NCBI RefSeq assembly: GCF_032999765.1
Contig: NZ_CP136051.1
Span: 6,466,501-6,530,500, forward strand
Length of the DNA stretch: 64,000 nt
Direction: 5' to 3'
DNA from: Imperialibacter roseus
GTDB lineage: Bacteria; Bacteroidota; Bacteroidia; Cytophagales; Cyclobacteriaceae
Below are positions 36,866 through 46,008 of the stretch, piece by piece. Under the pieces are notes generated by a model. It saw nothing but the letters and a program-made list of their open reading frames with translations. It had not been told where the DNA came from and made no database searches. The position numbers and the translations under genes were made by a program. The stretch's first letter is position 1. Each line of letters begins with the position of its first letter.

Positions 36866-37465
36866 TTGCAGGAAATCACGCAGAAACTGTCAGATCAGAT
36901 AGAACATACTGCCCACATTGTTAACGTCGCTGACGAAAAAGTCTTCGAGGGTATTTTCCGTGAATATTATTCAGGGCTGGCGGCATTTGCCCTCAAATAT
37001 GTGAGAGATACGGAAATAGCTGAAGAAATAGTGCAGGAGCTTTTCAGCGATATATGGATCAAAACAGATCTGCTGAAAATCAAAACGTCGATAAAGTCTT
37101 ACCTTTTTGGAGCCGTCAGGAATGCCTGCCTCAACTATATTAAGCATCAAAAGGTAGAGCAGAAGTATGCTGACAGAACAAGATACGTGGCGCCAGTGGG
37201 AGAGTCTACCGACTTTCTGGAACTAGAGGAGCTAAAAGAAAAGATTGCCAGTGCTATGGATAAAATCCCGGACAAATGTCGGGAGATATTTGAGCTAAAC
37301 CGGTTTGAGGGCAAAAGATACAAGGAAATTGCTGACGAACTGAACCTGTCGTTGAAAACCGTGGAGAATCAAATGGGTAAGGCTTTGAAGATCATGCGGG
37401 AAGAGTTAGGCGAGTATCTGCCTGCGGTTTTATTGTTTCTGTTTTTGCATGGGGGTAAATGGTAA
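36866..37465 (+). CDS. FecI-type ECF sigma factor
   Basis: A 199-residue sigma factor of the Bacteroides-expanded ECF family. Region 2 is EGIFREYYSGLAAFALKYVRDTEIAEEIVQELFSDIWIKTDLLKIKTSIKSYLFGAVRNACLNYIK, and region 4 is DKIPDKCREIFELNRFEGKRYKEIADELNLSLKTVENQMGKALKIMREEL, followed by a hydrophobic tail (YLPAVLLFLFLHG) characteristic of this subgroup. The start is TTG at 36866. It is first in a five-gene cluster with FecR, two repeat proteins and a TonB-dependent receptor, and probably transcribes them. Confidence 0.92.
   Translation: MQEITQKLSDQIEHTAHIVNVADEKVFEGIFREYYSGLAAFALKYVRDTEIAEEIVQELFSDIWIKTDLLKIKTSIKSYLFGAVRNACLNYIKHQKVEQKYADRTRYVAPVGESTDFLELEELKEKIASAMDKIPDKCREIFELNRFEGKRYKEIADELNLSLKTVENQMGKALKIMREELGEYLPAVLLFLFLHGGKW
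37447..37464 (+). promoter_or_regulatory. ATGGGGGTA motif at the fecI-fecR junction
   Basis: The string CATGGGGGTA lies at the 3' end of the sigma gene, about 35 bp before fecR. The same ten bases, preceded by CC, occur about 70 bp before the repeat-protein gene at 40390. It may be a promoter element for the cluster's own sigma factor; this rests on only two sites. Confidence 0.3.
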
Positions 37466-37489
37466 TCTTGTTGTCGAACAAATGAAGAG

Positions 37490-38512
37490 ATGAGTAAGCA
37501 GAGTCCACATATAGTCACCAACGAGTTGCTCGCAAAGTATTTTGCCGGCGAAGCGTCTGATGCAGAGTCAGCGGCTGTGATGATGTGGGTTGCTGAGTCT
37601 GCCGCAAATGAAGAGGCTTTTGTTCAGCAAAAAATGCTTTGGGAAGACCTCGGAGCTGTGATGACGGACGACGCAACGACACACACATCGTTTGATGTAG
37701 ACGCTGCCTGGGCCAACGTAAAAACAGCCAAAGCGACCGCCGTCAGCAACCAAAGGAAATTGGAAAGGCGAAATCCGTGGATTATGCGGATTGCAGCTTC
37801 CCTGGTTCTACTCGGTGGCATCACTTATTTCTTGCGCAGCTATTTTGCCGAGGTGCAGATGACCGAGGTAGCTTCAGCTTCGGAGATAATAAATGTTGAC
37901 CTTCTGGATGGTTCCCACATCACCCTGAATGAAGAAAGTATTATTCAATACCCCGAGGAGTTTGCTGCCAATCTTCGGCAGGTGAACTTGAAAGGAGAGG
38001 CATTTTTTGAAGTGGAGCCCGATACCGTTAAGCCTTTTGTTATTCATGCCGGGCCTGCTATCATCACGGTGCTTGGTACCTCATTCAACGTCAAGAGTTC
38101 GGCAATGGAGGACACGGTTGCTGTCTTTGTGGCTACCGGAAGAGTCTCTTTTTCCGTGGGCACGCAGGAAGTTATCCTAACCCCGGGCGAGAAAGCTACG
38201 TACACAGCCAAGTCGGGACTTTTGGCCTCTACTGGTGGGTCTACTTCAACCGGAGTAGATCAGTTTTGGCGAACCCGTCGGCTTTCCTTTGCTGGCCATT
38301 CTCTCCCAGACGTGATAGATGCTATTGAAGAGGCCTATTTTGTAGATATTGAGCTCGAAAATGAGCAAATGGCTAACTGTCGCCTATCCGTAAACTTTGA
38401 AAATGACTCTTTGAACAATATCCTTGATGTGATTGCGCTCACGCTCGACCTGAAGGTTAGTAAAAGTGGAAACGTCATTCTTTTAAAAGGAACGGGATGT
38501 CCGGAAAACTGA
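37490..38512 (+). CDS. FecR-family anti-sigma factor
   Basis: A 340-residue single-pass protein. The N-terminal cytoplasmic region (about 1-95) includes ELLAKYFAGEASDAESAAVMMWV, a membrane segment spans about 98-116, the FecR domain follows (about 125-240, with LLDGSHITLNEESIIQYPEEF and VNLKGEAFFEVEPD), and the C-terminal domain is of the DUF4974 type (about 258-330). It should hold the sigma factor until a signal arrives from an outer-membrane protein with an STN domain. Its last 16 bases overlap the start of the STN-repeat gene, so the two are translationally coupled. Confidence 0.93.
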   Translation: MSKQSPHIVTNELLAKYFAGEASDAESAAVMMWVAESAANEEAFVQQKMLWEDLGAVMTDDATTHTSFDVDAAWANVKTAKATAVSNQRKLERRNPWIMRIAASLVLLGGITYFLRSYFAEVQMTEVASASEIINVDLLDGSHITLNEESIIQYPEEFAANLRQVNLKGEAFFEVEPDTVKPFVIHAGPAIITVLGTSFNVKSSAMEDTVAVFVATGRVSFSVGTQEVILTPGEKATYTAKSGLLASTGGSTSTGVDQFWRTRRLSFAGHSLPDVIDAIEEAYFVDIELENEQMANCRLSVNFENDSLNNILDVIALTLDLKVSKSGNVILLKGTGCPEN

Positions 38513-40257
38513 TTTTTTTAACACTTTTTTTGGTAGCGGTTGTTGGTAGGGCCTGCTGTCAAAACCTGCTTGACCAACGGCTGTCACTAAACTTCACTGA
38601 TCTCCCGATTGGGCAGGCGCTTACTGAAATCTCGAATCGGGCCGACTGTAGATTTTCCTATAACCCGGATCTGCTTCCAAACAAAAACATTACTGCCAGC
38701 TTTCAGGAGACTTCGCTTGAGGAAGTTTTAAAAAAGACGCTTGGAAAGAGCTTTGATTACAAAGTGCGGGGCAGCTACATTATTATTCAGCCGGTGGCAG
38801 ATAAGCAATCCCACAAGTCCAATATCGAGTTTGTGGGCGAAGTTGTAGATGCCCGCACGGGCAGAAGCCTCGCCAATACAAGTGTTTACGACGTAAATAA
38901 CTTATCATCGACCCTTTCCGGTGAGGATGGTTCTTACAAGCTGTCGACCTTTTTTCAGGATGGCGTGACAGCTTTCGCCATCAGCAAAGAGAACTATAAA
39001 GACACGGTAATCAGGATTGTTAATCAGCAGATAGCGCCGGTTAAGATTGAGCTGGAGCCATTGGAAGTGACCGAAGAAGCCAGAGACAGAACCTTCCGAC
39101 GTTTCATTGATTCTTTGAACATTGTCAGGTTTTTGGTCAACAGAAAAGCGAAGCAGCATATTCGCAACGTCGACATGGTCGAGCAGCGTTGGTTACAGGT
39201 ATCGTTTTTGCCGGTGATAGGTACCAATGGCGTCATGGGTGGAAAAATTGGCAACAACGTTTCGCTCAATATGTTTGCTGGCTACAATCATTCGGTTAGT
39301 GGTGTTGAGCTGGGAGGATTTTTCAACGTTGACAGGATGGATGTCAAGGGCTTTCAAGCAGGTGGCTTTGGCAATATTGTTGGGGGCCAGGTTGATGGTG
39401 CTCAGCTATCTGGCTTCGTTAATTTGACACCTGGTGGCGGCTCTGGGACGCAGCTTTCCGGGTTTGTCAATCACGCTGGCACGAGGTATAGCGGTCTTCA
39501 GGGTACCGGCTTTGTCAATGTGGCCAACAACATCAATGGCGCACAACTCTCAGGTTTCACTAACTTTACGCTGCTCGACATGAACGGTGTTCAGGGTACA
39601 GGTTTTGTGAACCTGGCAGGCAGAGTGAGGGGTGTTCAAGGGGCCGGCTTCTTGAATATGGCCACCGCCGTAAATGGTGTTCAGGCTTCCGGTTTTATCA
39701 ATATGGCAGGAACAGTGAAAGGGCTGCAGATTGGCGTTTTGAATATTGCAAAAAGGGTTGAGAAAGGAGCTACGATAGGCATCGTAAACATTGTTAAGGA
39801 AGGGTTTCACTCCTTTGATGTGAGTGCCAATGACATCACCAATTTAAATTTCTCCTTCCGGTCTGGCACCAAGCATTTCTACACCTTGTTAACGTTTGGC
39901 GTTGTTCCTCAGGAAAGCACCATTTGGTCGATGGGGATCGGAGTAGGAACAGAGGTGGACTGGACTGATAAAATCTATACAGACTTTGAGCTGTCAACAA
40001 ACACCGTGCAACCAATGGATACCTGGATTGAAGACGCTCCGAGTGACTACCGCTTCCAGGTCAATTTCGGATTTAGGCTGTTGAAATGGGCTTCGGTCAA
40101 TGCTGGCCCTGTTGTTCATTTCTTTAATTATTCTTCAGATAATGAGGCGCTGGATCTTTCCACAAAGTTTGGCGGACGACCACTTTTCAAATCTTCTGGC
40201 GCAACTTCCAACTCTAAGGTTTGGGTAGGCTATACTGCCGCTTTGCGCCTTTTTTAG
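38497..40257 (+). CDS. STN-domain protein with GxQxxGFVN repeats
   Basis: A 586-residue secreted or outer-membrane protein not fitting a named family that I recognise. A signal peptide (about 1-21) precedes an STN domain (about 30-99: LPIGQALTEISNRADCRFSYNP), a carboxypeptidase-regulatory-like beta domain (about 112-192), a linker, and a conserved entry module (QVSFLPVIGTNG...GNNVSLNMFAGYN). Eleven tandem 15-16-residue repeats follow (about 269-440; for example GVQGTGFVNLAGRVR), then about 145 residues of beta-rich C-terminus ending in LRLF, with alternating residues like an outer-membrane barrel. The repeats resemble the LA_2272-type surface repeats. STN domains normally contact FecR from a TonB receptor, so this protein may be the sensor. 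It overlaps fecR by 16 bp. Confidence 0.8.
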   Translation: MSGKLIFLTLFLVAVVGRACCQNLLDQRLSLNFTDLPIGQALTEISNRADCRFSYNPDLLPNKNITASFQETSLEEVLKKTLGKSFDYKVRGSYIIIQPVADKQSHKSNIEFVGEVVDARTGRSLANTSVYDVNNLSSTLSGEDGSYKLSTFFQDGVTAFAISKENYKDTVIRIVNQQIAPVKIELEPLEVTEEARDRTFRRFIDSLNIVRFLVNRKAKQHIRNVDMVEQRWLQVSFLPVIGTNGVMGGKIGNNVSLNMFAGYNHSVSGVELGGFFNVDRMDVKGFQAGGFGNIVGGQVDGAQLSGFVNLTPGGGSGTQLSGFVNHAGTRYSGLQGTGFVNVANNINGAQLSGFTNFTLLDMNGVQGTGFVNLAGRVRGVQGAGFLNMATAVNGVQASGFINMAGTVKGLQIGVLNIAKRVEKGATIGIVNIVKEGFHSFDVSANDITNLNFSFRSGTKHFYTLLTFGVVPQESTIWSMGIGVGTEVDWTDKIYTDFELSTNTVQPMDTWIEDAPSDYRFQVNFGFRLLKWASVNAGPVVHFFNYSSDNEALDLSTKFGGRPLFKSSGATSNSKVWVGYTAALRLF

Positions 40258-40389
40258 CCTGTTTGGCTACATAATAGTGCTCTTAAAAATATTTTCCTGA
40301 TTTTTTTTTCATCTGCCCATGGGGGTAGCAACGACTTTAATTTCCATAGGGGAAATAGAAATTAAATAGAACTCTAAAGAATTAAAGTC

Positions 40390-41676
40390 ATGAACTCAAA
40401 ATTTTTTTTATCGATGATGCTCCTTGGTTTAGTAACCTTTGCGAGCAAAGCACAAGAGTCTTCAAACGAAGACGAGAAAAGCGATGTAGCTGAAGAGATT
40501 ATCAGCGAGCAGGCACTCCAGGTGTCGTTTGTTCCGGTGCTAGGCACCAACTTCAGGCCCTATGGTCAGTCACTCAACAATGTTTCGTTGAACATTTGGG
40601 CAGGGTACAACTACGGTGTAAATGGCGTTGAGCTGGGTGGATTTGTTAACGTAGACAGGTCAGACGTGAAATACCTACAGCTGTCAGGTTTTGTAAACCT
40701 TGTGGGAGGAAACGTTACAGGTTTCCAGGGAGCGGGTTTTGTAAATGGTGTTAAGCAGCAGGTTACAGGTGCCCAAATGGCAGGTTTTGTCAATATGAGC
40801 AAAGGCTTGACTGGGGTGCAGGGGTCGGGATTTGTGAATTATGCTCATGGTGATGTGACCGGTGGCCAGGGGTCTGGCTTTGTGAACTATGCTCACGGCG
40901 ATATTACCGGGGTGCAGGGAACCGGCTTTGTAAACTTTGCACTGGGTGACGTTGTCGGAGCACAGGGCTCAGGCTTTGTCAACTATGCAAAAAGCGTAAA
41001 AGGTGTGCAAGGCGCTGGTTTTGTTAACTATGCCAATGACTCCCTGAAAGGTGCCCAGCTGAGTGGTTTCTATAACCATGCGAAAGAAGTGAAAGGCGTG
41101 CAGGCATCTGGCTTTGCCAACTACACCAAGACGCTGCGAGGCTTTCAGTTCGGTATTGTCAACATAGCCGACACAGTTGAAAAGGGCGCAACCATTGGTT
41201 TGCTTAATATCGTGAGAACTGGTAAGCACGAGGTTGACCTGAGCTACAACGACATCACCGATATCAATGCAGCGTTCAGGTCGGGAACCGACAAGTTTTA
41301 CAGCGTACTTGAAATCGGCATTCAAACAGGAGACAATCCCCTGTGGGCGGTAGGTGCAGGTTTCGGTACACAGTTCAAGCCGATCAAAGACAAATTTGTA
41401 ACAAGCGTTGAGCTTGCCTCTTTTGGGGTAAACAGAGTGGATGATTTTCAGGACGACCTCAACCAGGTGACCAAACTATCAGTCAATGTGGGCTACAAAA
41501 TATTCAAAACCTTATCAGTGAACGCTGGCCCAATTTTGAATATATCCACTTCCCGTTCTGTCAATGCTGACGGCAGCTATGGCCTCGGCCTCGGTGAGAA
41601 TGGATTTTATGACCAGACTTTTTCTGGCACAAACGTGAAGGCCTGGGTAGGCTATCATGTTGGGGTGAGGTTTTAA
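40390..41676 (+). CDS. GxQxxGFVN-repeat surface protein (paralogue)
   Basis: A 428-residue protein. A signal peptide (MNSKFFLSMMLLGLVTFASKAQ) is followed by an acidic stretch, and then the same entry module as the preceding gene (QVSFVPVLGTNF...LNNVSLNIWAGYN). Thirteen tandem 15-16-residue repeats at about 79-280 (such as GVQGSGFVNYAHGDVT and GAQLSGFYNHAKEVK) lead into a beta-rich C-terminus related to that of the 586-residue protein, ending GYHVGVRF with a terminal aromatic. It lacks the STN and regulatory domains. It is probably a solenoid feeding a membrane-embedded barrel; ligand and function are unknown. It lies 133 bp after the STN-repeat gene and 43 bp before the receptor gene. Confidence 0.8.
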   Translation: MNSKFFLSMMLLGLVTFASKAQESSNEDEKSDVAEEIISEQALQVSFVPVLGTNFRPYGQSLNNVSLNIWAGYNYGVNGVELGGFVNVDRSDVKYLQLSGFVNLVGGNVTGFQGAGFVNGVKQQVTGAQMAGFVNMSKGLTGVQGSGFVNYAHGDVTGGQGSGFVNYAHGDITGVQGTGFVNFALGDVVGAQGSGFVNYAKSVKGVQGAGFVNYANDSLKGAQLSGFYNHAKEVKGVQASGFANYTKTLRGFQFGIVNIADTVEKGATIGLLNIVRTGKHEVDLSYNDITDINAAFRSGTDKFYSVLEIGIQTGDNPLWAVGAGFGTQFKPIKDKFVTSVELASFGVNRVDDFQDDLNQVTKLSVNVGYKIFKTLSVNAGPILNISTSRSVNADGSYGLGLGENGFYDQTFSGTNVKAWVGYHVGVRF

Positions 41677-41718
41677 TACCTCCCCCTCCTTTTTCCAATA
41701 AACCACACAAAAACACTC

Positions 41719-44064
41719 ATGAAGACTTTTTTATTATCAGGAGCACTCCTCCTGCTCGCTACTTCTGTGTCATTTTCTCAACAAATGACACAAACTGTCA
41801 GAGGACAGATTTTAGACCAGGATGCTAAGAGCCCTTTGATTGGCGCCACCGTCCAGATAGTTGGCACCGACCCAATACTTGGCGCTGTGACCGACCTGGA
41901 TGGCAACTTCAGGATTACAAATGTGCCAGTTGGCAGGGCATCACTTTTTATCACTTACATAGGTTACGAAGACAAAGCGATGCCCAACATTCAGGTCAAC
42001 TCGGCAAAAGAAGTTGTGCTAAATATTGACCTGGTAGAATCGATTGATAAACTGGATGAAGTGGTAGTCACCGCCAAAAAAGATAAATCAGAAGTGCTGA
42101 ATGAGATGGCGCTGGTCAGTGCCCGTTCATTTTCGGTGGAAGAAACACAGCGCTACGCAGGTGCCATTAATGACCCCGCCCGAATGGTATCAGCTTTTGC
42201 TGGTGTGAACGGCGATGCTCAGGGTAATAATGACATTGTGGTGAGAGGAAACTCTTCCAAGGGAATCTTGTGGAAGCTGGAAGGTGTCGAAATACCGAAC
42301 CCCAATCACTTTGCGAACGAAGGGGCCACCGGCGGTCCGGTGAATGCTTTGAACAGCAACATGCTCGACAACTCCGATTTTTTCACCGGAGCCTTCTCGC
42401 CGGAATATGGCAATGCACTTTCGGGAGTCTTTGACATCAAATTCAAAAAGGGAAACAACGAGCAACGAGAGTATACTACTTCTCTCGGTGTGTTCGGAGT
42501 GGACTTTACCGCCGAAGGGCCTTTCAAGCAAGGGTATAATGGTTCTTACATAGCTAATTATCGCTATTCCTCATTGCAACTCTTGTCCGATGCTGGTATT
42601 CTTGATTTCAACGGCGTGCCCAAGTATCAGGATGGGTCTTTCAATATCGCTTTACCAATTGGGAAGAAGCAGTACGTGACCATGTTTGGCCTGGGAGGCA
42701 TTAGCAATATCAGCCAAACCGAAACTGATGAGGAAGATGAGGACATTGTACTTTCCAGAGGAGACTTTGGCGCTCGCCTGGGCGTGGTGGGTGTTAATCA
42801 CACCTACTTTATTAATGACAATGTGTTTGTCAGGAACTCTGTTACGCTTTCGCTGTCGGGCCAAACATCGAATTACGACATGAATGAAGACACCGGTTTC
42901 AGAGATGTGGAAGATATTGATCTCAATAAAAATAGTGTCAGAGTAGCCAGCACTTTGAACTACAAACTGAATGCAAAAAACAAATTTGAGACTGGTATCA
43001 TCTACTCAAGGCTTGGCTACAACGCCAAAGTTGATCTTTACAACTACGAGACCAAAACCAAGGACACCTGGCTGGATGACAAAGGGAATACGGGAACACT
43101 TCAGGCATTTGGTAGCTGGAAACTGCGATTCAACGAGGCATGGACCATGACCAGCGGTGTTCACTATTTCCTTTTTGCTTTAAACAATACGCAATCTGTG
43201 GAGCCAAGAGTTGGTTTGAAATACGACCTCAACAGCAAACAGGCTTTTACTGCAGGCTTTGGGCTTCACAGCCGGTTGGAGCCGGTTTCAGCTTACCTGG
43301 CCAAACAGACGCAGGAGGATGGTTCGCTTTTGCAGCCCAACAAGAACTTGAGAACAACCAAAGCGGCGCACTATGTGGTGGGTTTCAATCAGGTGCTCAA
43401 TCAAAGCACTCACCTGAAGTTGGAAGCCTATTACCAGCAGCTATATGATGTGCCGGTGGAGAAAGACGCTTCAAGCAGCTTCTCCATGATCAACAGCTCA
43501 GGAGCTTTTGTTAACGAGTCGTTGGTAAATGAAGGAACCGGGAGGAACTATGGCGTGGAGCTTACGCTGGAGCAATACCTGAATCGTGGTTTCTATTACA
43601 TGTCGACTGTGTCACTATACAAGTCTCTTTACACAGCACAGGACGGAATAGAACGGACGTCGACTTTTGATGGAAATTACATCGTGAATGTGATCGGGGG
43701 AAAAGAGTTCAAAGTAGGAGCTGCCGACAGGAACAGGGTGCTCTTTGTTAACGCTAAAGCAGCGCTTATCGGAGGTCAGCGATACACCCCCATTGATCTT
43801 GAGGCCTCCAGAGAGCTCGGTTCAGAGGTGAGAGACGACGCCAACCCGTTTTCAGTAAAAGGTGATGATGTGTTTTTCGTTAACCTGGCTATTGGCACCA
43901 GAAAAAACAGGAAGAAGACGACGAGCGAATTTAAAATTGACGTTACCAATGTCACCAACAACCAGGCATTAGTGAATGAATACTTTGTGGCCGGCACTGG
44001 CAACATTGTGAAATCTTATCAGCTGGCCATGTTGCCCAACATCGTCTACACGCTGAAGTTCTAA
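41719..44064 (+). CDS. TonB-dependent outer-membrane receptor without STN domain
   Basis: A 781-residue receptor. A signal peptide (to about residue 20) precedes a carboxypeptidase-regulatory-like domain (27-110: VRGQILDQDAKSPLIGATVQIVGTDPILGAVTDLDGNFRI), a plug with DEVVVTAKK and IVVRGNSSKGILWKLEGVEIPNP, and a beta-barrel ending YQLAMLPNIVYTLKF with a terminal phenylalanine. No STN domain is present, unlike most FecI/FecR-linked receptors, and no SusD-like lipoprotein gene accompanies it. The imported substrate is unknown. Last gene of the cluster; its stop codon lies in the arm of a long inverted repeat. Confidence 0.9.
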   Translation: MKTFLLSGALLLLATSVSFSQQMTQTVRGQILDQDAKSPLIGATVQIVGTDPILGAVTDLDGNFRITNVPVGRASLFITYIGYEDKAMPNIQVNSAKEVVLNIDLVESIDKLDEVVVTAKKDKSEVLNEMALVSARSFSVEETQRYAGAINDPARMVSAFAGVNGDAQGNNDIVVRGNSSKGILWKLEGVEIPNPNHFANEGATGGPVNALNSNMLDNSDFFTGAFSPEYGNALSGVFDIKFKKGNNEQREYTTSLGVFGVDFTAEGPFKQGYNGSYIANYRYSSLQLLSDAGILDFNGVPKYQDGSFNIALPIGKKQYVTMFGLGGISNISQTETDEEDEDIVLSRGDFGARLGVVGVNHTYFINDNVFVRNSVTLSLSGQTSNYDMNEDTGFRDVEDIDLNKNSVRVASTLNYKLNAKNKFETGIIYSRLGYNAKVDLYNYETKTKDTWLDDKGNTGTLQAFGSWKLRFNEAWTMTSGVHYFLFALNNTQSVEPRVGLKYDLNSKQAFTAGFGLHSRLEPVSAYLAKQTQEDGSLLQPNKNLRTTKAAHYVVGFNQVLNQSTHLKLEAYYQQLYDVPVEKDASSSFSMINSSGAFVNESLVNEGTGRNYGVELTLEQYLNRGFYYMSTVSLYKSLYTAQDGIERTSTFDGNYIVNVIGGKEFKVGAADRNRVLFVNAKAALIGGQRYTPIDLEASRELGSEVRDDANPFSVKGDDVFFVNLAIGTRKNRKKTTSEFKIDVTNVTNNQALVNEYFVAGTGNIVKSYQLAMLPNIVYTLKF

Positions 44065-44129
44065 ACCAAACAAGTGGAAAAAACAGAAGCCGCCCTGCTA
44101 TGCACGGCGGCTCTGTTCTTTGGTTTAGG
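44061..44129. terminator. Nested inverted repeat between receptor and sucD (convergent)
   Basis: Outer arms CTAAACCAAA (44061-44070) / TTTGGTTTAG (44120-44129) enclose the stem ACAGaAGCCGCC / GGCGGCTcTGT (about 44083-44116). It lies between convergent genes, and the outer arm includes the receptor stop codon. Confidence 0.75.
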
Positions 44130-44151
44130 TTTGCTTGTTATAATGTATTAC

Positions 44152-45027
44152 TTATTTCTTAAGCACTTTGGCAAGGGTTTCTCCAATATCCGCTGGAGAC
44201 TGCACTACGTGAATGCCGCAGGCTTCCATGATCTTCATTTTGGCTGCAGCTGTATCGTCGGCGCCACCAATAATAGCACCAGCATGACCCATTCTGCGGC
44301 CCGGAGGGGCTGTTTGGCCAGCGATGAAGCCAACAACAGGCTTTTTGTTGCCAGTGCTTTTTATGTATTCAGAAGCAAGTGCCTCATAGTTACCTCCAAT
44401 TTCACCAATCATCACGATGGCGTCAGTTTCGGGGTCGTTCATCAGCAATTCAACAGCCTCTTTGGTAGGAGTACCAATGATGGGGTCACCACCAATGCCG
44501 ATTGCCGTTGAAATACCAAGACCTGCCTTCACAATCTGGTCAGCTGCTTCGTAAGTCAATGTACCTGACTTAGACACTACGCCCACTCTTCCTTTTTTGA
44601 ATACGAAACCAGGCATGATACCTACTTTCGCTTCGCCCGGAGTAATGACACCAGGACAGTTAGGGCCAATCAGCGTTACTTTTTTATTCTTGATATAATT
44701 TTTGGCAGTCATCATGTCCTTTACAGGAATGCCTTCTGTGATTGCCACAATTACCTTGATGCCGGCGTCGGCTGCTTCCATGATAGCATCAGCGGCAAAA
44801 GCTGGTGGTACAAAAATGATAGAAACATCAGCTCCAGTCGTTTGCACAGCCTCTTCTACACTATTGAAAATGGGTTTGTCAAGATGCTTCTGACCTCCTT
44901 TACCCGGAGTAACACCTCCTACTACGTTGGTTCCATATTCGATCATCTGTTCAGCATGAAAACTGCCTTCAGTGCCAGTAAAGCCTTGCACGATGACCTT
45001 GGAATTTTTATTTACTAGAACGCTCAT
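44152..45027 (-). CDS. sucD: Succinyl-CoA ligase alpha subunit
   Basis: A 291-residue subunit of the TCA-cycle enzyme that makes ATP or GTP from succinyl-CoA. It binds CoA through the N-terminal Rossmann domain ([31 protein letters not shown]) and carries the phospho-histidine in [33 protein letters not shown] is the family signature. The frame opens at 45048, but [15 protein letters not shown] (ATG at 45027) is the usual start. sucC is not nearby. It is on the same strand as kdsC, 78 bp downstream. Confidence 0.96.
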   Translation of the reverse strand: MSVLVNKNSKVIVQGFTGTEGSFHAEQMIEYGTNVVGGVTPGKGGQKHLDKPIFNSVEEAVQTTGADVSIIFVPPAFAADAIMEAADAGIKVIVAITEGIPVKDMMTAKNYIKNKKVTLIGPNCPGVITPGEAKVGIMPGFVFKKGRVGVVSKSGTLTYEAADQIVKAGLGISTAIGIGGDPIIGTPTKEAVELLMNDPETDAIVMIGEIGGNYEALASEYIKSTGNKKPVVGFIAGQTAPPGRRMGHAGAIIGGADDTAAAKMKIMEACGIHVVQSPADIGETLAKVLKK

Positions 45028-45105
45028 TCTGTCGTAAGATTTTTGCACAAAAATAGGATTAATAATCGCTTTGCCAAACCTAAATAGGCCGGTTTAACCC
45101 CATTT

Positions 45106-45585
45106 TCAATCGGCCAGCAAGTAGTTGTCGATTAATTCACGCACGCATCCTTCGCCCCCTTTGAGCTGAAGCACGATATCAGCTTTTTCCTTCACTGCCC
45201 TCACTGCATCAGCAGGACAGGCGGAGAGCCCGGCTTTTTCCATGACAGGCAAATCGTTGATGTCGTCGCCCACCATGCCCACCTGGTCAAGGCCTATGCC
45301 CATCTCAGTCATCCAGGCTTCCAGCACATCCATTTTCTTTGCTTCGCCTACGTAAACCCTGGTCATGCCCAGCATGTCGGCCCTGGCCTGTACCATTGAG
45401 GTGGTTTTGCCATTGCTGATGATCCCAACTTCAATGCCCGCTTTCTGTAGCAGCCGGATGCCCATGCCATCACGGGAATTAAATTTTTTGAACTGACTCC
45501 CGTCTTCCATAATGTAAATACCGCCGTCGGTAAGTGTGCCGTCAACGTCGAGGATGAGGAGTTTTATGTTTTTGTAGTCTTTCAC
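45106..45585 (-). CDS. kdsC: 3-deoxy-D-manno-octulosonate-8-phosphate phosphatase
   Basis: A 159-residue HAD phosphatase of the KdsC type, which dephosphorylates Kdo-8-P to give free Kdo for LPS. The motif I is LLILDVDGTLTDG with the two catalytic aspartates; motif III/IV is GMVGDDINDLPVMEKAG. The size is normal for the single-domain tetramer. kdsA and kdsD lie upstream on the same strand, separated from it by the PIN toxin-antitoxin pair. Confidence 0.93.
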   Translation of the reverse strand: MKDYKNIKLLILDVDGTLTDGGIYIMEDGSQFKKFNSRDGMGIRLLQKAGIEVGIISNGKTTSMVQARADMLGMTRVYVGEAKKMDVLEAWMTEMGIGLDQVGMVGDDINDLPVMEKAGLSACPADAVRAVKEKADIVLQLKGGEGCVRELIDNYLLAD

Positions 45586-45636
45586 GAATAAAACTTAGGT
45601 CGATGTTAAGTAACTAATGGGAAAAGAGAAGGGTAG

Positions 45637-46008
45637 CTATAGTTCATAGAAGATAACCTCCACCTCGTCAACAGCTAAGAATTGTCTGTCTGCTGTGACA
45701 AGAGGGAGCTTATGGCAAAAAGCCGAAGCAGCTATTATTGAGTCCGGTAGTTTCTGGCGAGAATTCTTTCTGAAAGCGATAGTAACGTCTTTAATCTCTT
45801 TATTAATAGAAGTTATCCGGCAATTTTCCAGCAGCGTTCGAATGGCCGTCTCAGATTCATTATCGATGCCAGGGAAAGACAAAAGCTCCAATTCTGTTAC
45901 GAACGAAATGGTTAAGTTCTTGTCAGCAATCATCTCTACCACTTCAGGATCCCCCTTCAGAAAGTACAATACTATATTTGTGTCTACAAAAAGGTCATTT
46001 CCATTCAT
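45637..46008 (-). CDS. PIN-domain ribonuclease toxin (VapC-like)
   Basis: A 123-residue PIN domain protein. The first acidic residue is in FVDTNIVLYFLKGD; the next conserved acidic residues are E in SFVTELELLSFPG and D in KLPDSIIAASAFCHKLPLVTADRQF. Members cleave tRNA or rRNA. The frame is open from 46041, but the ATG at 46008 overlaps the stop of the small upstream antitoxin gene by 14 bp, the expected toxin-antitoxin coupling. It lies inside the Kdo gene cluster. Confidence 0.87.
   Translation of the reverse strand: MNGNDLFVDTNIVLYFLKGDPEVVEMIADKNLTISFVTELELLSFPGIDNESETAIRTLLENCRITSINKEIKDVTIAFRKNSRQKLPDSIIAASAFCHKLPLVTADRQFLAVDEVEVIFYEL

Noticed and set aside
40800-41110. Possible CRISPR-like periodic DNA in the repeat gene
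   Set aside because: The 45-48-bp period is coding, in frame, and has no constant repeat with unique spacers.
40611-41325. Several minus-strand frames opposite the repeat genes
   Set aside because: They are mirror frames produced by the repetitive coding sequence.
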